This document shows positions 63,310-64,000 of a stretch of DNA of 64,000 nt, piece after piece. Made by a program: the position numbers and the translations under genes. Source of the stretch: an uncultured Pelagibacteraceae bacterium (GTDB lineage: Bacteria; Pseudomonadota; Alphaproteobacteria; Pelagibacterales; Pelagibacteraceae); the NCBI GenBank assembly GCA_902623495.1, contig CACNTW010000001.1, positions 1 to 64,000 on the forward strand, given 5' to 3'. Below the pieces are notes generated by a model. The model searched no databases and was not told the DNA's origin. It was given only the letters and a program-made list of their open reading frames with translations. Position 1 is the first letter of the stretch. Each line of letters starts with the position of its first letter.

Positions 63310-63798
63310 TTATATTTTTGTTGGATTAGGTTGTCCTTTATAAACAACTTCTGGATCAAATTTTTTTTCTTCTTCTTCAAATTTCATTTCGATTTGTCTT
63401 GCATTATCAATTTTACCCAAAGGAACAGATCTGTAAAAACAGGATCTGTAACCAACGTGGCAACTAGAACCTTCGCCAATATCTACAGTCATCCACACTG
63501 CATCTTGATCATCATCAATTCGAATCTCTTTTACTTTTTGAACAAACCCACTTGTTTTTCCTTTATGCCAAATTGATTGCCTTGATCTGCTCCAGTAATG
63601 TGCTTCTTTGGTTTCAATAGTTAACTTGAAGGCTTCGACATTCATATACCCATGCATTAATATTTCTTTTGTTTTTGAGCATGTTGTAATGACTGGAATC
63701 AATCCATCATTGTCGAATTTAGGAGATAAAAGCTTGCCTTCTTCTATTTCTGCTACATTTTCTCTTTTTTTAAACATATATGTGGAATTATCTAACAT
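63310..63798 (-). CDS. hisI: Phosphoribosyl-AMP cyclohydrolase
   Basis: This 162-residue HisI has the zinc and catalytic blocks HGYMNVEAFKLTIETKEAHY, WSRSRQSIWHKGKTSG (~71-86) and VDIGEGSSCHVGYRSCFYRS (~103-122, two metal cysteines). The Lys-rich C-terminus exceeds the bacterial norm by about 25 residues. It hydrolyses PR-AMP to ProFAR in histidine synthesis. Histidine is also the substrate of EgtD 14 kb away, but the link is only metabolic. It is divergent from folE. Confidence 0.95.
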   Translation of the reverse strand: MLDNSTYMFKKRENVAEIEEGKLLSPKFDNDGLIPVITTCSKTKEILMHGYMNVEAFKLTIETKEAHYWSRSRQSIWHKGKTSGFVQKVKEIRIDDDQDAVWMTVDIGEGSSCHVGYRSCFYRSVPLGKIDNARQIEMKFEEEEKKFDPEVVYKGQPNPTKI

Positions 63799-63855
63799 AA
63801 TAATAAATATAATAAATATTTTAAAATTAAGGTTTTATATATATAAAAGCACGTC

Positions 63856-64000
63856 ATGAAATTAGTAAAAAACGAAAACGAAAAAAAAATTAACGAAGTA
63901 ACAGACAAGGAAGCTGAAGAAGCTTTCGTTAAAATTCTTAAGTGGTTAGGTGAAGATCCTACCAGAGAAGGTTTATTGGAAACTCCAAAAAGAGTAACAA
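63856..64000 (+). CDS. folE: GTP cyclohydrolase I, 3' truncated by window edge
   Basis: An open frame from an ATG at 63856 to the end of the window encodes an acidic/lysine-rich N-terminus and then [20 protein letters not shown], the N-terminal FolE signature, and continues RVT at the edge. It makes dihydroneopterin triphosphate, the first step of tetrahydrofolate synthesis, fitting the folate-rich neighbourhood. The catalytic zinc residues lie beyond the window. Confidence 0.93.
   Translation, partial: MKLVKNENEKKINEVTDKEAEEAFVKILKWLGEDPTREGLLETPKRVT

Noticed and set aside
63303-63380. Longer start for the 2OG oxygenase
   Set aside because: It would extend into hisI by about 70 bases and adds only a Lys-rich stretch that is the hisI tail read in another frame.
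1-64000. Search for tRNA, rRNA, CRISPR, IS elements, glycine riboswitch and prophage genes
   Set aside because: By eye I found no cloverleaf-like run, direct-repeat array, transposase or phage protein; intergenic gaps are too short for most of these. A covariance-model scan would be needed to be certain about small RNAs.

Overview
The window looks like a streamlined, AT-rich marine alphaproteobacterium of the SAR11 clade (Candidatus Pelagibacter-like). The reasons are low GC, almost no intergenic DNA (the longest gene-free stretch is about 140 bases, at 16138-16278), many ATGA/TAATG/TAGTG overlaps, Lys/Asn/Ile-rich proteins, and a gene set dominated by uptake and oxidation of methylated one-carbon osmolytes. 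I see no rRNA, tRNA, insertion sequence, phage gene or CRISPR array. The first and last genes (zapE, folE) are cut by the window edges.

Layout. 1-2.4 kb: zapE, yjbQ and a photolyase. 2.4-13.4 kb, minus strand: a methylamine/ammonium block with a diaminopropionate ammonia-lyase-like enzyme, a type III glutamine synthetase/gamma-glutamylmethylamide synthetase (gmaS), two tiny membrane proteins, an Amt transporter, the three N-methylglutamate synthase-like subunits (mgsC, mgsB, mgsA), a second glutamine-synthetase-like protein and a FAD oxidoreductase. 13.4-20.3 kb: the TMAO unit. Here tdm plus a small winged-helix regulator face a TmoX/V/W uptake system across a short intergenic region that holds a 14-bp perfect palindrome and a good sigma70-type promoter. 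20.3-29.5 kb: a glycoside uptake and breakdown string (GpsA-like dehydrogenase, MalK-like ATPase, binding protein, two permeases, GH63-like hydrolase, iron alcohol dehydrogenase, class I amidotransferase). 29.5-38 kb: fhs, the four-subunit sarcosine oxidase (or N-methylglutamate dehydrogenase) soxBDAG, and a BT1 folate-type transporter. 38-41.2 kb: housekeeping genes (GNAT, SRAP, purK, purE). 41.3-44.7 kb: a tight four-gene module of unknown role (M19-like protein without the usual N-terminal HxD, a 550-residue protein, a DUF3726 protein, a 55-residue zinc ribbon). 44.7-47.4 kb: Yip1 protein, a 35-residue membrane protein, and a DmdA-like THF methyltransferase paired with a MetF-like protein. 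47.5-53.1 kb: egtB, egtD, a methyltransferase, a Rieske oxygenase, a miniature APS-kinase-like protein, a nucleotidyltransferase and an enoyl-CoA hydratase homologue. 53.2-56.5 kb: SBP56/methanethiol oxidase, ferredoxin, two CoA-binding paralogues and small exported or membrane proteins. 56.5-62.3 kb: dimethylglycine dehydrogenase with etfB, etfA and ETF-ubiquinone oxidoreductase. 62.3-64 kb: DUF2237, a 2OG oxygenase, hisI and the start of folE.

How the genes could work together (inference from families). TMAO enters through TmoXVW and is demethylated by Tdm. Methylamine is handled by GmaS, then MgsABC, then a sarcosine-oxidase-like NMG dehydrogenase. Glycine betaine could pass through the Rieske oxygenase to dimethylglycine, then DMGDH to sarcosine, then SoxBDAG to glycine, with electrons going through ETF and ETF-QO to quinone and carbon to THF and formate via Fhs. 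Tmm, DmmABC, FolD and PurU are not in this window. The glycoside operon looks like a separate osmolyte-scavenging system attached to the end of the TMAO transporter operon.
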